In this document: positions 28,947 to 36,759 of the stretch, one piece after another
Layout: each line of letters starts with the position of its first letter
How positions within the stretch are numbered: position 1 is the first letter of the stretch
Assembly (NCBI RefSeq): GCF_026239675.1
Contig: NZ_JAPIVQ010000005.1
Coordinates: 1-64,000 of the forward strand
Direction of reading: 5' to 3'
Source: Pedobacter sp. PLR
Lineage (GTDB): Bacteria; Bacteroidota; Bacteroidia; Sphingobacteriales; Sphingobacteriaceae
Length of the DNA stretch: 64,000 bases
Notes under the pieces: model-generated
What the model was told of the DNA's origin: nothing
What the model saw: only the letters and a program-made list of their open reading frames with translations
Database searches by the model: none
Made by a program: the position numbers and the translations under genes

Positions 28947-29123
28947 TTATCTCTTTCTTAGCCAGATCATAGCGGCAACAAGAATTACAACGAGTGCGAT
29001 AAAGAGTTTTACTCTTCTATCGTACTCTTTTCTACTCATTTTGTTGTTTCTGAAATCGACATAATTGCCGAAATAAATAAACCCCAGAACAACAACAAAA
29101 AATATAATCAGATACTTGAACAT
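28947..29123 (-). CDS. Small two-helix membrane protein, antisense between lysC and lysA
   Basis: 58 residues read on the minus strand. Two hydrophobic segments (about residues 2-22, YLIIFFVVVLGFIYFG, and 39-54, LFIALVVILVAAMIW) flank a charged loop with NNKMSRKEYDRRVK, and the C-terminus is RKR. This regular helix-loop-helix pattern is unlikely to arise by chance in a 177-base gap. The start codon faces the lysA start with a single base between them (CAT-T-ATG), and its stop lies 8 bases from the lysC stop. It fills the lysC-lysA gap almost exactly. It is probably an inner-membrane hairpin protein of unknown function. No Shine-Dalgarno site was seen. Confidence 0.62.
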   Translation of the reverse strand: MFKYLIIFFVVVLGFIYFGNYVDFRNNKMSRKEYDRRVKLFIALVVILVAAMIWLRKR

Positions 29124-29124
29124 T

Positions 29125-30282
29125 ATGTTTTCCGAAAAAGATATAGCACGTTTCGCGAATTTAGAAACACCCTTTTATTATTACGACCTAAACCTGTTGC
29201 AAAATACATTAAATGATTGTGCAGCGGCGGCAAAGGTATATAATTTTCATGTGCACTATGCTATGAAAGCAAATTTCAATCCTGCAGTATTACAAAAGAT
29301 CAAGGCCGTAGGTTTTGGTGCTGATTGTGTAAGCGGTGGCGAAGTAAGCAAGGCGATTGAAGTTGGCTTCGAGCAGAAACAGGTGGTGTTTGCAGGTGTT
29401 GGAAAGTCGGACAGAGAGATCAATGAGGCTTTAGACCAGGATATTTTCTGCTTCAATGTAGAGTCTATTCAGGAATTGGAAGTGATCAATGAACTGGCCG
29501 CTAAAAAAGGAAAAATAGCAAGAGTCGCTATTCGTATCAACCCAAATGTGGATGCGCATACGCATCATAACATCACTACGGGCTTAGATGAGAATAAATT
29601 CGGCGTAAATTCATGGGATTTACCTGCATGTGTGGACACTTTGAAAGAAAGTCCGAACCTTGAATTTATCGGTGTGCATTTTCATATCGGTTCTCAGATC
29701 ACCAATATGGACGTTTACAAAAACCTATGTGTTAGGGTGAATGAGTTCGCTGCATGGTTTGAAGAGCGTGGATTTATCGTGAAAGTATTGAATGTTGGTG
29801 GTGGTTTAGGTATTGATTACCACAATCCAGAACAACAGATTCCTGATTTCGCGGCTTATTTTAAAGTTTTCCAGGAGTTCTTAGAAGTTAGGTCTAACCA
29901 GGAGGTTCATTTCGAACTGGGTAGAGCGCTTGTCGGACAATCCGCTTCATTAATCACCAGGGTGCTTTATGTGAAGAACGGAAAGAAAAAGAACTTTATC
30001 ATTTTAGATGCAGGTATGACAGAGTTGATGAGACCTGCTTTGTATCAGGCTTATCATAAAATTGAGAATATTTCTAAAATTGATGTTGCAGATGCAGTTA
30101 AATATGATGTAGTGGGTCCGATCTGTGAGAGTACGGATTGTTTTGGTAAGGAAGTGGAGCTTCCGGAAACTTTCCGTGGAGATCTGATCGCTTTACGCAG
30201 CACAGGTGCTTATGGAGAGGTAATGGCTTCGCATTACAATTTAAGAGAGAATGTCGTTTCTGTGTACGATACAGAAGGATAA
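29125..30282 (+). CDS. lysA: Diaminopimelate decarboxylase
   Basis: 385 residues from the ATG at 29125; a TTG at 29116 is less likely. It is a fold-III PLP decarboxylase: PLP Lys49 in HYAMKAN, the glycine-rich phosphate loop NVGGGLGIDY, the substrate-binding GVHFHIGSQI, and the catalytic CESTDCFG near the C-terminus. It removes CO2 from meso-diaminopimelate to give lysine. It shares the strand with lysC; if the antisense small ORF is real, lysA may be transcribed either from lysC or from a promoter inside that ORF. Confidence 0.96.
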   Translation: MFSEKDIARFANLETPFYYYDLNLLQNTLNDCAAAAKVYNFHVHYAMKANFNPAVLQKIKAVGFGADCVSGGEVSKAIEVGFEQKQVVFAGVGKSDREINEALDQDIFCFNVESIQELEVINELAAKKGKIARVAIRINPNVDAHTHHNITTGLDENKFGVNSWDLPACVDTLKESPNLEFIGVHFHIGSQITNMDVYKNLCVRVNEFAAWFEERGFIVKVLNVGGGLGIDYHNPEQQIPDFAAYFKVFQEFLEVRSNQEVHFELGRALVGQSASLITRVLYVKNGKKKNFIILDAGMTELMRPALYQAYHKIENISKIDVADAVKYDVVGPICESTDCFGKEVELPETFRGDLIALRSTGAYGEVMASHYNLRENVVSVYDTEG

Positions 30283-30300
30283 TAACATAGCTATTAAATA

Positions 30301-30350
30301 AAAAAGCTTGTTGAAACGCTGGAAATTCCATGGTTTCAACAAGCTTTTTT
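30301..30350. terminator. Strong bidirectional terminator between lysA and the START-like gene
   Basis: A 17-base stem (AAAAAGCTTGTTGAAAC at 30301-30317, complement at 30333-30349) has A-runs on the left and T-runs on the right, so it can work on both strands. Confidence 0.88.
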
Positions 30351-30370
30351 TATGGGATTTGATTTCTTTC

Positions 30371-30754
30371 TTAGTCTTCTTCGAAAAAGTCGATCAGGCC
30401 TCCGAAGTAGTAGGCTGTTAACCCGGTAGTGAAATCTTCAAAGTCTTCTTCAGGGATATTCGTTTGCACATATTCTAAAGAAGTTCCTTTTTTATCTTCG
30501 TGGAGTTTAATAGTCACGATTGAAGGTTCGTTATCTTCTCCAAAATACCATTGTTGCACGATCTTTTTCCCGTATTCGAATTCCAGGTTTTTACCTACGA
30601 TATCACCATCCCAAAAGGAGAATTCTGTACCTGGCTCTTCTGTGAATTCTACTCCGGCACCTGTCCAGAGTTGTATGCTTTGTGCTTTTGTCATGGCTAA
30701 ATACACTTCTTCAGGAGGTGCAGGTAGCTGATAATATTTTTTAAATGTCTTCAT
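30371..30754 (-). CDS. START/AHSA1-like (SRPBCC) domain protein
   Basis: 127 residues forming one SRPBCC-type domain: FKKYYQLPAPPEEVYLAMT at the start, a W-G-containing core (IQLWTGAGVEFTEEPGTEFSFWDGDI, read in parts), VQQWYFGEDNEPSIVTIKL and a final helix FTTGLTAYYFGGLIDFF. These match the Bacteroidota START-like group related to AHSA1. Such domains bind hydrophobic ligands or chaperones. The surface is very acidic. It is probably a single gene sharing the terminator with lysA. Confidence 0.85.
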   Translation of the reverse strand: MKTFKKYYQLPAPPEEVYLAMTKAQSIQLWTGAGVEFTEEPGTEFSFWDGDIVGKNLEFEYGKKIVQQWYFGEDNEPSIVTIKLHEDKKGTSLEYVQTNIPEEDFEDFTTGLTAYYFGGLIDFFEED

Positions 30755-30801
30755 GTGCTGTTAAAATGCAAATATATCCAATTCAAAAGGGAAAATCATC
30801 T

Positions 30802-31992
30802 TTATTTGAAGGCATTTAATCCGGTAACATCCATTCCGGTGATCAGTAAATGAATGTCATGCGTTCCTTCATAGGTGACTACCGATTCGAGATTCATCAT
30901 GTGTCTCATGATGGAATATTCGCCGGTAATTCCCATTCCACCAAGCATCTGACGTGCATTTCTGGCAATGTCGAGTGCGATTTCTACACTGTTTCTTTTG
31001 GCCATAGAGATCTGCTCTGCGGTAGCGCGGTTTTCGCTTTTAAGCACACCTAAACGCCATACTAATAGCTGAGCTTTGGTGATTTCTGTAACCATTTCCG
31101 CTAGTTTTTTCTGTTGCAGCTGGAATCCGCCGATTGGTCTGCCGAACTGAACACGTTCTTTAGAGTAGCGTAAGGCCGTATCGTAACAATCCATCGCTGC
31201 GCCTAATGCACCCCATGCAATACCGTAACGTGCCTGATTCAGGCAGCCTAGCGGTCCTTTTAATCCGGTGATGTCAGGGAAGATGTTTGCTTTAGGAATT
31301 TTAACATTGTCGAATACCAGTTCTCCGGTTGCCGAAGCTCGTAAGCTCCATTTGTTGTGCGTTTCAGGGGTGCTGAAACCTTCCATGCCTCGTTCTACGA
31401 TGAGGCCTCTGATTTTTCCGGATTCGTCTTTTGCCCATACTACTGCGATATCTGCAAAAGGCGCGTTAGAGATCCACATTTTTGCACCGTTAAGCAAATA
31501 GTGATCTCCTTTATCTTTTATATTGGTTACCATTCCACCAGGATTAGAACCATGATCAGGTTCTGTTAATCCGAAGCAGCCCATTAATTCGCCTGTGGCT
31601 AATTTAGGGAGGTATTTTTTGCGTTGTTCTTCTGTACCATAGGCGTAGATCGGATACATGACCAGTGATCCCTGCACGGAGGCGGTAGATCTGATTCCGG
31701 AATCTCCACGTTCAATTTCCTGCATCAGGATACCATAGGCGATATAATCTAAACCTGCGCCACCGTATTCCACCGGAATAGTAGGGCCAAATGCGCCAAG
31801 GTCTCCCAATCCTTTGATCAGGTGTTTAGGGAATTCTGCCCTCTGTGCATAATCTTCAATAATCGGACTGACCTCTTTTTTTACCCAGTCTCTGGCAGAA
31901 GAACGGATCAGCTTATGCTCATCACTCAATAATTCATCCAGCTGATAATAGTCAGGAGCTTCGTAAAGGTCTTTTTTTGCAGATTTATTCAT
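30802..31992 (-). CDS. Acyl-CoA dehydrogenase, glutaryl-CoA dehydrogenase type
   Basis: 396 residues. The sequence RSTASVQGSLVMYPIYAYG and then CFGLTEPDHGSNPGGM is the glutaryl-CoA dehydrogenase version of the acyl-CoA dehydrogenase fold; the Arg in RSTASVQ binds the terminal carboxylate of glutaryl-CoA. The catalytic base is Glu375 in VTYEGTHDIH. It would oxidise and decarboxylate glutaryl-CoA to crotonyl-CoA in lysine or tryptophan breakdown, with FAD and ETF. A fatty acyl-CoA substrate cannot be fully excluded. It is divergent from folB. Confidence 0.9.
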   Translation of the reverse strand: MNKSAKKDLYEAPDYYQLDELLSDEHKLIRSSARDWVKKEVSPIIEDYAQRAEFPKHLIKGLGDLGAFGPTIPVEYGGAGLDYIAYGILMQEIERGDSGIRSTASVQGSLVMYPIYAYGTEEQRKKYLPKLATGELMGCFGLTEPDHGSNPGGMVTNIKDKGDHYLLNGAKMWISNAPFADIAVVWAKDESGKIRGLIVERGMEGFSTPETHNKWSLRASATGELVFDNVKIPKANIFPDITGLKGPLGCLNQARYGIAWGALGAAMDCYDTALRYSKERVQFGRPIGGFQLQQKKLAEMVTEITKAQLLVWRLGVLKSENRATAEQISMAKRNSVEIALDIARNARQMLGGMGITGEYSIMRHMMNLESVVTYEGTHDIHLLITGMDVTGLNAFK

Positions 31993-32109
31993 AGTTCAGG
32001 AGATATTTGGTATCGTGCTTTGTGCTTGATTTTTTAGTCAGGCTTATCTCAAAGTTAATAATTTAGAGGAATGGCTGGTAATAACCGTTCAAAGAATTAT
32101 TTTTGTCAA

Positions 32110-32487
32110 ATGAGCAATGCTAAAAGCTATATTCAAACGGTTGCGTTAAGAGATGTAAAATGTTATGCTTTTCACGGATATTATCCTGAGGAGCAGTTAA
32201 CAGGGATTTATTTCATGGTAGATGTTGAGGTTACTTTTGTACACACGGGTGATACAGAAAATTTGAATCATACTGTAAATTATGAAGTTCTGAACACTAT
32301 TTTGCTGGAAGAGATGGGGAACACGCAGAAAATGCTGGAAACGGTAGTCCGTAGAATTCTGGACCGTGTATTGGAGACTTATTCTTTCCTGCTGACTGGA
32401 AAAGTCGGGATCCGGAAACTGAGTCCGGCTATGCCTGGTGATATCGGCCATTCTTTTGTTGAGCTGAGCTATGCTACTCCTCAATAA
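32110..32487 (+). CDS. folB: Dihydroneopterin aldolase
   Basis: 125 residues from the ATG at 32110 (MSNAKSYIQTVALRD); an in-frame ATG at 32071 is too long. It is a tunnelling-fold protein: IQTVALRDVKCYAFHGYYPEEQ, VDVEVTF, LNHTVNYEVL (with the substrate Tyr), and the C-terminal KVGIRKLSPAMPG with the catalytic Lys region. It cleaves 7,8-dihydroneopterin to 6-hydroxymethyl-dihydropterin in folate synthesis. It is divergent from the dehydrogenase gene; a FAD oxidase gene follows after 64 bases. Confidence 0.9.
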   Translation: MSNAKSYIQTVALRDVKCYAFHGYYPEEQLTGIYFMVDVEVTFVHTGDTENLNHTVNYEVLNTILLEEMGNTQKMLETVVRRILDRVLETYSFLLTGKVGIRKLSPAMPGDIGHSFVELSYATPQ

Positions 32488-32551
32488 GCAGGCTGGTTTT
32501 TATCCTGTATTGTAATTGTTTTCTCTTAAAAAAGCCTAAACCTATATAACC

Positions 32552-33949
32552 ATGAATTACACTAAAATTACTGTGGAACTGCTGGATTTAATCAAAGCAG
32601 CTGTTGGCGCAGACAGTGTTTTTACTGATGAAGAATCTTTGAGTATTTATTGTCACGATGAAACTGAAGATCTGAAATATTATCCTGAAGTCGTTGTTAA
32701 ACCAAAAGATACGGAATCTGTATCCGCATTGCTGAAACTTTGTAATCAATATGTGATTCCTGTAACCCCGAGAGGGGGTGGAACAGGATTGAGTGGCGGT
32801 GCTTTACCTGTTTTTGGTGGTGTACTGTTGTCCATGGAGCGCTTTAAAAGGATCATCTCAATTGACACAGAAAACCTTCAGGCAGTTGTGGAACCTGGTG
32901 TAATTACGCAGGAATTTATGGATGCGGTTACGGAGAAAGGCTTGCTCTATCCAATTGATCCATCGAGCAAAGGTTCTTGTTTTATTGGTGGAAATGTTGC
33001 GCATGGTTCCGGCGGACCAAGGGTAGTGAAATACGGCACCATCAGAGAATATATATTGAATCTGGAGGTAGTTTTGCCTACCGGAGAAATCATCTGGACC
33101 GGAGCGAATACGCTTAAATACGCGTCTGGCTATAACCTGACCCAACTCATGATCGGTTCGGAAGGTACGCTTGCGGTGGTGACAAAGGTGGTGACCAAGT
33201 TGATTCCGCGGTCTGAACAGAGTGTGTTGATGCTGGCTTCTTTTGTAGAAAATGAGCAGGCTTGCGCGGCAGTATCCGCTATTTTCCGCGCAGAGGTGAT
33301 CCCTTCTGCTTTGGAATTTATGGAGCGAAAAGGAGTGGAGTGGGTGATCAGATACGATGGTATTAAGTTTGACCTTAAAGATGGCATCAATGCTTTTCTT
33401 TTGATTGAATTTGATGGTAATGATATGGACAGCATTTTCAAGGATTGTGAGAAGGTGAATGCGGTATTAGAGCAGTTCGGTTGTACGGATGTGCTATTTG
33501 CTGATACAGCTCAGCAAAAGGAGGAATTGTGGCGCATGAGAAGGACCATGCCTGAGTCGGTGAAATCTAATTCTATTTATAAAGAAGAAGATACAGTAGT
33601 TCCAAGAGCTGCATTGCCGAAACTGATCAATGGCATCAAAGAAATCGGTTCAAGATATGGCTTTGAAAGCGTGTGTTATGGCCATGCCGGAGATGGAAAT
33701 CTTCATGTGAACATCATTAAAGCGGGGATGAGTGATGAAGCCTGGAATGACAAACTTAAAGACGGTATCGTAGAGATTTTTGAGTTGACCACTGCTCTGG
33801 GAGGTACAATTTCCGGTGAGCATGGTATTGGATTGGTACAGAAAGACTTTATGTCTATTAAATATTCGGAGATTCATCTGAACCTGATGAGGGGCATCAA
33901 AAAAGTTTTTGATCCTGCTGGTATCCTTAATCCGGGAAAGATTTTCTAA
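32552..33949 (+). CDS. FAD-linked oxidase, glycolate oxidase GlcD type
   Basis: 465 residues. The N-terminal FAD_binding_4 domain has VTPRGGGTGLSGGALP (about residues 72-87), and the FAD-binding GSCFIGGNVAHGSGGPRVVKYG loop region spans about 141-162. The C-terminal FAD-oxidase_C domain has CYGHAGDGNLHVNI and GGTISGEHGIGLVQK. This is the GlcD / D-lactate dehydrogenase (DLD) family, which oxidises 2-hydroxy acids such as glycolate or D-lactate and passes electrons to quinone or an iron-sulfur partner. No GlcE or GlcF gene is adjacent, so a stand-alone D-lactate-type enzyme is as likely as glycolate oxidase. Confidence 0.9.
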   Translation: MNYTKITVELLDLIKAAVGADSVFTDEESLSIYCHDETEDLKYYPEVVVKPKDTESVSALLKLCNQYVIPVTPRGGGTGLSGGALPVFGGVLLSMERFKRIISIDTENLQAVVEPGVITQEFMDAVTEKGLLYPIDPSSKGSCFIGGNVAHGSGGPRVVKYGTIREYILNLEVVLPTGEIIWTGANTLKYASGYNLTQLMIGSEGTLAVVTKVVTKLIPRSEQSVLMLASFVENEQACAAVSAIFRAEVIPSALEFMERKGVEWVIRYDGIKFDLKDGINAFLLIEFDGNDMDSIFKDCEKVNAVLEQFGCTDVLFADTAQQKEELWRMRRTMPESVKSNSIYKEEDTVVPRAALPKLINGIKEIGSRYGFESVCYGHAGDGNLHVNIIKAGMSDEAWNDKLKDGIVEIFELTTALGGTISGEHGIGLVQKDFMSIKYSEIHLNLMRGIKKVFDPAGILNPGKIF

Positions 33950-33960
33950 GAATTTATTGA

Positions 33961-33998
33961 GCTTCTTGCAGTTTTTAACCTGCAAGAAGCCTGCTTTT
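33961..33998. terminator. Terminator after the GlcD-type gene
   Basis: Perfect 11-base stem GCTTCTTGCAG / CTGCAAGAAGC (33961-33971 and 33980-33990), loop TTTTTAAC, followed by CTGCTTTTAA. It lies between convergent genes. Confidence 0.78.
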
Positions 33999-34086
33999 AA
34001 TCAGGAAAAGGTGTTTCATTAGAAAATTCTTGTTTTCTTTTTCCCAATTACGCTTTGTTTTGGACTCTTTTCCGCTAAAAGAGATT

Positions 34087-34578
34087 TTAATTCTCAAGCA
34101 GCTGCTCAAATGAGATCATCTTTGCTTTTTCATCTTCAGGGATAGGCGAGGAGTTCTTGCTGATATAATCAAAGGCAACGCAGACTGTTTTTCCTTTGCT
34201 ACAAATCACTTCTTCACCATGGACCAGCTTAACCAGCAGGTATTCCAGGTCGAAACTGCTGCTACCTATTCTTGATGTTTTTACATACATACTGATTTTA
34301 TCCTCCGGAAATATTGGGGTATGGTAGTCAAGTTCTGCTTTTGCGATGACCACTCCGGTTTTCTTCCAGTCCCATTTTACGGCCGTATTCCAATACTTTA
34401 CTCTGGCAATTTCCATGTAGGTAAAGTACACCGCATTATTTACATGGCCCATCATGTCGAAATCTACAAAACGTGTTTCAATCTGTGTTTTATACTTAAA
34501 ACTGTCTAAATGATTGACTATATCTGTCTTTTTGTCATTTGTTTTTACTTTGTTGCGCCAAAATGTCTTGAAAATCAT
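34087..34578 (-). CDS. Acyl-CoA thioesterase, YbgC/4HBT hotdog family
   Basis: 163 residues. A hotdog fold starts at about residue 33 with RFVDFDMMGHVNNAVYFTYMEIAR, the 4HBT catalytic region where Asp (VDFD) and the HVNN loop are conserved. Strands VIAKAELDYHTPIFPED and SSSFDLEYLLVKL follow. It should hydrolyse short or aromatic acyl-CoA in the cytoplasm. The first 25 residues are basic and outside the fold, so the true start may be one of the later codons. The start is 75 bases from the divergent Hsp20 gene. Confidence 0.88.
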   Translation of the reverse strand: MIFKTFWRNKVKTNDKKTDIVNHLDSFKYKTQIETRFVDFDMMGHVNNAVYFTYMEIARVKYWNTAVKWDWKKTGVVIAKAELDYHTPIFPEDKISMYVKTSRIGSSSFDLEYLLVKLVHGEEVICSKGKTVCVAFDYISKNSSPIPEDEKAKMISFEQLLEN

Positions 34579-34653
34579 ATATAATGGGTTTGGTATGAGT
34601 GTTGATTATATCGAAGTATAAAATTAAAACTTAAAAAAAAGGAGAAATAAGCG

Positions 34654-35088
34654 ATGACACTAGTAAATTTTAATAACAGAACCAGAAACACTGCACCTTA
34701 TTTTAACAACGTATTTGATTCTTTGTTCAGTGAGGCGTTAAATAAAAATTTAACGATTAACAAAGTTCCCGGAGTAAACATCCTGGAGACGGAAGCAGAT
34801 TACAAAATAGAAATAGCTGCACCTGGTTTAACTAAAGAAGATTTTCAAATTAATCTGAAGAAAGATACTTTGTCCGTTTGGGCGGAAAAAAAGGTATCAG
34901 AAACTGAAGAGAAAAAAGATTATACCCGCAAAGAGTTTGATTACTTCTCTTTTGCAAGATCATTCGTGTTGCCGGAAAGTATTGATGCAGAGAAAATTGC
35001 TGCGGAATATATCAACGGAATTTTAAACATCACGATTGGCAAAAAAGATGAATCAAAATCTGCTGCTAAAGAGATAAAAGTTTCTTAA
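34654..35088 (+). CDS. Hsp20 / alpha-crystallin small heat-shock protein
   Basis: 144 residues. The alpha-crystallin domain runs from about residue 35 (GVNILETEADYKIEIAAPGL) through LSVWAEK to the closing strand NGILNITIGKK, with the A/G-x-L pattern GILNI. The C-terminal tail KEIKVS is the usual exchangeable anchor. It holds unfolding proteins in the cytoplasm during heat or other stress. It is unusual here for a strong Shine-Dalgarno site, AAGGAG at 34639-34644 about 9 bases before the ATG; such sites are rare in Bacteroidota and may reflect high expression. Confidence 0.94.
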   Translation: MTLVNFNNRTRNTAPYFNNVFDSLFSEALNKNLTINKVPGVNILETEADYKIEIAAPGLTKEDFQINLKKDTLSVWAEKKVSETEEKKDYTRKEFDYFSFARSFVLPESIDAEKIAAEYINGILNITIGKKDESKSAAKEIKVS

Positions 35089-35135
35089 TTAAGAAACGGA
35101 AGAGTTTTCATAATAAGTTTGGTTTAAGGTTGGGA

Positions 35136-35164
35136 GGACACACCGGAGGGTGTGTCCTTTTTTT
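35136..35164 (+). terminator. Terminator after hsp20
   Basis: GGACACACC (35136-35144), loop GGAG, GGTGTGTCC (35149-35157), then eight T. A classic strong terminator. Confidence 0.93.
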
Positions 35165-35200
35165 TATGACCTTTTTTTCCAGTGTTTCGGTGCTTGACGG

Positions 35201-35237
35201 ATAAAAAAAGAGCGGATCTTTTTACGGATCCGCTCTT
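35201..35237 (-). terminator. Terminator of the arginine decarboxylase gene
   Basis: Stem AAGAGCGGATC / GATCCGCTCTT (35208-35218 and 35227-35237) with a run of A on its left, which is a T-run on the minus strand. Confidence 0.88.
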
Positions 35238-35264
35238 GATTATTTGTGATGATTTGGATATCGC

Positions 35265-36656
35265 CTAGGCGTAACCCAGGATTTTTAACACTTGTTTACT
35301 GTTTTGTTCTTCTCCGAATACTTCAAAGTTGAAAGTCTCATCTCTGTTTCTACGGATAATTACGTGTTTCGGACTAGGCAACAAGCAATGGTGAATACCT
35401 CCGTAACCGCTCAATACTTCCTGATAAGCTCCGGTGTTGAAGAAGCCCAGGTATTGTACTTTACGTGTTTTCGGCATAAACACACTGTTCATATGCGCTT
35501 CCTGATTGTAGTAATCCTGACCGTCGCAAGTAATTCCTCCTAAATTGACACGCTCATATTCTGCGTCCCAGTTGTTGATCGGAAGTAAAATGTATTTCTG
35601 GTTTAAAGCCCAAACGTCCGGAAGGTTGGTGATGAATGAACCATCTAACATTAACCATTTCTCTCTGTCGTTCTGTTGCTTACGGCCCAATACTTTGTAT
35701 AGGATACCTGATGCTTCTGCAACAGTGTATTTTCCAAATTCAGTAATGATATCCGGTTCTACAACGTCATGCTCTGCACAGATTTCTTTAATCCTTTTTA
35801 CGATTTCATTTACCATGTATTCGTAATCGAAATCAAACACTAAAGAGTCTTTGAATGGCATACCACCACCGATATCTAAAGTATCCAGTTCAGGATTGAT
35901 TTTTTTGAACTTGCAATATAAGGTCACATATTTTTCAAGCTCGTTCCAGTAGTACGGAGAATCTGTAATACCTGAGTTGATAAAGAAGTGCAATAGTTTT
36001 ACTCTGAAGTTAGGGTTAGCAGAGATCTTATTGTTGTAAAACTCAATAACATCTTCCATACGTACGCCCAGTCTTGAAGTATAAAACTGTGAGTCTGGTT
36101 GCTCTTCAGCAGCGATACGGATACCCAGGTTACAAGGTGTATCTAATTCTACCTCATCATCAAAAAGGTTAAATTCCTCTTTGTTGTCCAATACCGGAAT
36201 GATGTTTTTGTATCCGTCGTGCAACATATCAATGATATATTGTTTGTACTGATAAGTTTTAAATCCATTACAGATCACTGTAATGTCTTTGGTTAGGGCA
36301 CCTTTTTTCTCCAATGCCTCAATCATAGGCATATCAAATGCTGATGAGGTTTCCAGGTGAATGCCATTCTTTAAGGCTTCTTCAACAATGTGCCTGAAGT
36401 GCGAACTTTTAGTACAGTAACAATACTTATAGTCCCCACGGTAATTGTTCTTGATGATAGCCGTTTGAAATAATAATTTGGCTTGTTGGATTTTCTTAGT
36501 TATCATTGGAAGATAAGTGAAACGTAATGGCGTACCATAGGTTTCAATCATTTCCATCAGATTGAGATCTTGAAAATACAATTCGTCGTCTATAACGCTG
36601 TAACCTTCCTGAGGGAAACCAACACTTAGATCAAGAAATTCGGAGTAACTCTGCAT
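35265..36656 (-). CDS. speA: PLP-dependent arginine decarboxylase (Bacteroidota short type)
   Basis: 463 residues of the fold-III alanine-racemase-like decarboxylases. PLP Lys83 lies in YCTKSSHFRH; LDIGGGMPFKDS is the phosphate loop; the C-terminal half has MLDGSFITNLPDVWAL and GITCDGQDYY. This matches the roughly 460-residue enzymes annotated as arginine decarboxylase in Bacteroidota, shorter than E. coli SpeA. It would make agmatine from arginine, the start of polyamine synthesis. It is divergent from an arginase/agmatinase-family gene and near argS, which supports an arginine-related role. Specificity for arginine rather than another basic amino acid is family-based. Confidence 0.85.
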   Translation of the reverse strand: MQSYSEFLDLSVGFPQEGYSVIDDELYFQDLNLMEMIETYGTPLRFTYLPMITKKIQQAKLLFQTAIIKNNYRGDYKYCYCTKSSHFRHIVEEALKNGIHLETSSAFDMPMIEALEKKGALTKDITVICNGFKTYQYKQYIIDMLHDGYKNIIPVLDNKEEFNLFDDEVELDTPCNLGIRIAAEEQPDSQFYTSRLGVRMEDVIEFYNNKISANPNFRVKLLHFFINSGITDSPYYWNELEKYVTLYCKFKKINPELDTLDIGGGMPFKDSLVFDFDYEYMVNEIVKRIKEICAEHDVVEPDIITEFGKYTVAEASGILYKVLGRKQQNDREKWLMLDGSFITNLPDVWALNQKYILLPINNWDAEYERVNLGGITCDGQDYYNQEAHMNSVFMPKTRKVQYLGFFNTGAYQEVLSGYGGIHHCLLPSPKHVIIRRNRDETFNFEVFGEEQNSKQVLKILGYA

Positions 36657-36718
36657 TTTTTATATTTTTGAACAATTATTTAAAGGGGTAGCTAATTAAA
36701 TGAGTTAATTTTCGGTCT

Positions 36719-36726
36719 CAAAGATA
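36719..36726 (-). promoter_or_regulatory. Bacteroidota -7 box for the arginine decarboxylase gene
   Basis: On the minus strand this reads TATCTTTG, an exact TAnnTTTG. It predicts a start near 36712 and a leader of about 56 bases. No -33 TTG at the standard distance was found. Confidence 0.5.
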
Positions 36727-36737
36727 AACACTTTATA

Positions 36738-36753
36738 AAATACACTTGTATTT
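36738..36753. promoter_or_regulatory. Inverted repeat between divergent arginine genes
   Basis: AAATACA (36738-36744), CT, TGTATTT (36747-36753) is a perfect 7-base inverted repeat, 6 bases before the arginase-family ATG and just upstream of the decarboxylase -7 box. The position suits an operator controlling both genes. It does not resemble the E. coli or Bacillus ARG box. Confidence 0.45.
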
Positions 36754-36759
36754 TTTTTT

